Shown piece after piece: positions 62,903-64,000 of a stretch of 64,000 nt of DNA; the first letter of the stretch is position 1; the number at the start of each line of letters is the position of its first letter. This DNA is from CAWDAQ01 sp963800325. Lineage in GTDB: Bacteria > Actinomycetota > Actinomycetes > Actinomycetales > Dermatophilaceae. A model generated the notes under the pieces. It did no database searches, was not told the origin of the DNA, and saw only the letters and a list, made by a program, of their open reading frames with translations. A program made the translations under genes and the position numbers. The stretch is from assembly GCA_963800325.1 (NCBI GenBank), contig CAWDAQ010000005.1, forward strand, positions 1,054,001 to 1,118,000. The letters run 5' to 3'.

Positions 62903-63538
62903 TCAGTCGGGGGTGGCCACCGACACGCGGGCGGGACGGACGACCCGCTCGCCCACGCGGTAGCCGGGCTGGAGGACCTGGACGACGGTGGTGCCGTCGG
63001 CGTCCGAGGGCAGGTCCTCGTTGTCCGGGTCCCACTCGGTGTGCATGAGCGCCTCGTGCATCATCGGGTCGAACGACTCGCCGGGGGAACCGTAGCGCTC
63101 CACGCCGAACCGCCCGAGGGTCTGCTCGAGCTTGTCGGCGATGGCGGCGAACGGTCCGTCGGTGAGGTCCCCGTGCTGGCGGGCGCCGTGGATGTCGTCC
63201 AGGACCGGGAGCATCGCCTCGATGACGTCCGCGACCGCACGCTCCTGCACGGCGGCGCGGTCGCGGTCGACCCGCCGCTTGTAGTTGACGTACTCGGCCT
63301 GGAGCCGCTGGAGGTCGGTGAGCCGCTCCGCGGCGAGGACGGTGTCCGGGTGGACCTCCTCCTCGGTGCCGCCGTCGGGCTGCTCGACCTGCTCACCGCC
63401 GGGGGCGGCCCCCGTCTGCTCGGGGACCGCCTCCTCGGGTCCTCCCGCGGTGGCGCCGGCCGCCTCGGCCTCGACGTCGGCGGGTGCCGGGTCGGGGGCC
63501 TCGGCCGCGGTGGCGTCCTCTCGGGGGGCGTCGGTCAC
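62903..63538 (-). CDS. grpE: nucleotide exchange factor GrpE
   Basis: Dimeric exchange factor that releases ADP from DnaK. The 211-residue protein has a long acidic N-terminus (about 1-70), the coiled-coil core LTDLQRLQAEYVNYKRRVDRDRAAVQERAVADVIEAMLPVLDDIHGA (about 72-118) and the beta-wing end DPMMHEALMHTEWDPD and VVQVLQPGYRVGERVVRPARVSVA. GTG 63538 overlaps the dnaK stop (GTGA), so the genes are coupled. Confidence 0.95.
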   Translation of the reverse strand: MTDAPREDATAAEAPDPAPADVEAEAAGATAGGPEEAVPEQTGAAPGGEQVEQPDGGTEEEVHPDTVLAAERLTDLQRLQAEYVNYKRRVDRDRAAVQERAVADVIEAMLPVLDDIHGARQHGDLTDGPFAAIADKLEQTLGRFGVERYGSPGESFDPMMHEALMHTEWDPDNEDLPSDADGTTVVQVLQPGYRVGERVVRPARVSVATPD

Positions 63539-64000
63539 TTGTTCTCCTCGGTGCTGTCGTCGTCGACGACCTCGGCGTCGACGACGTCGTCGTCGGACCC
63601 GCCGGTGCCCTCGCCACCGGGGGCGCCCTGGGCGCCACCGGCCTCACCCTGCTCGGAGGCCGCGGCGTACATCGCCGCCCCCATCTTCTGGGACTCCTCG
63701 TTCAGGGTCGCCACCTTGGCGTTGAGGTCCTCGGTCGACGTGCCGGCCTCAGGCTTGAGGGCCTCCTTGAGGTCGTCCAGCGCGGTCTGCACCGGCTGGC
63801 GCTGCTCGTCGCCGAGCTTCTCGGAGTTGTCGGACAGGAACTTCTCGGTCGAGTAGACCAGCTGCTCGGCGGTGTTGCGGGCCTCGAGCTCCTCGCGGCG
63901 CTGGCGGTCCTCCTCCGCGTGGGCCTCGGCCTCCTTGACCATGCGGTCGATCTCGTCCTTGGAGAGGGCCGACCCGCCGGAGATCGTGATCTTCTGCTCC
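63535..64000 (-). CDS. dnaK: chaperone DnaK, C-terminal part (cut by window edge)
   Basis: Only about the last 155 residues are present; the gene continues beyond 64000. Visible are the end of the substrate-binding beta domain (EQKITISGGSALSKDEIDRM), the helical lid (MVKEAEAHAEEDRQRREELEARNTAEQLVYSTEKFLSDN) and the acidic tail DDDVVDAEVVDDDSTEENK. This fits the DnaK C-terminus. The stop overlaps the grpE start. Confidence 0.95.
   Translation of the reverse strand, partial: EQKITISGGSALSKDEIDRMVKEAEAHAEEDRQRREELEARNTAEQLVYSTEKFLSDNSEKLGDEQRQPVQTALDDLKEALKPEAGTSTEDLNAKVATLNEESQKMGAAMYAAASEQGEAGGAQGAPGGEGTGGSDDDVVDAEVVDDDSTEENK

Overview
The window is very GC-rich chromosomal DNA from an actinomycete. 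Supporting evidence is strong G/C third-position bias, frequent GTG starts, four-base ATGA/GTGA gene overlaps, a dnaK-grpE-dnaJ-hspR operon with an HspR-type HAIR site before clpB, a purS/purQ/small-purL set, an adenylosuccinate synthase-DUF3151-class II aldolase neighbourhood, F420-type LLM oxidoreductase and HelD/HelR-type helicase. The exact genus cannot be fixed from sequence alone. No rRNA, tRNA, CRISPR, prophage or insertion sequence was found.

Layout. 1-5.7 kb: a short Tad/type IV-like pilus assembly operon (ssd/cpaE-tadA-tadB-tadC, minus strand) without any pilin gene, then a 636-bp hairpin-rich intergenic region, a degenerate Fic-domain gene and a divergent stand-alone LytTR regulator. 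5.7-10.4 kb: redox enzymes (LLM, Gfo/Idh/MocA, zinc alcohol dehydrogenase), a sterol-carrier-like protein and a coupled unknown/methyltransferase pair. 10.5-23.1 kb: purine biosynthesis (purL, purQ, purS, purC, purD, purA), interrupted by soxR with a SoxR-controlled MFS exporter, an aldo/keto reductase and a HelR-like helicase. 23.3-28.3 kb: an HTH regulator, DUF3151, fba, GNAT, TrmH-family methyltransferase, DedA. 28.3-33.3 kb: an ABC exporter with its two-component system, and an MFS permease. 33.5-38.6 kb: a universal stress protein coupled to an alanine/sodium symporter, pyrE, SDR, exonuclease III, a hydrolase. 38.7-47.3 kb: a VTC/DUF4956 pair, clpB, a gluconate module (gntK, gntP, gntR) and zwf. 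47.5-61.2 kb: TspO-like protein, then a surface-glycan block (sulfotransferase, five glycosyltransferases, UDP-GlcNAc 2-epimerase, ManNAc dehydrogenase, LCP ligase). 61.3-64 kb: hspR, dnaJ, grpE and the 3' end of dnaK, truncated by the window edge.

How the parts work together. HspR encoded near the right end should repress clpB through the HAIR site at 42910-42930 as well as its own operon. SoxR should control the MFS exporter through a near-perfect sox box. GntR probably controls gntP-gntK through a palindrome inside the gntP promoter; the kinase product feeds the pentose phosphate pathway, for which zwf is the neighbouring entry enzyme. WecB and WecC homologues would supply UDP-ManNAcA to the glycosyltransferases, and LCP would attach the polymer to the wall.

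Two window-wide patterns stand out. Many transcription units start with a TAGNNT-like -10 box placed 6-8 bases before the start codon, predicting leaderless mRNAs. A family of 39-base palindromic intergenic elements recurs at 21.7, 38.6, 38.7 and 43.0 kb, always just downstream of a gene.
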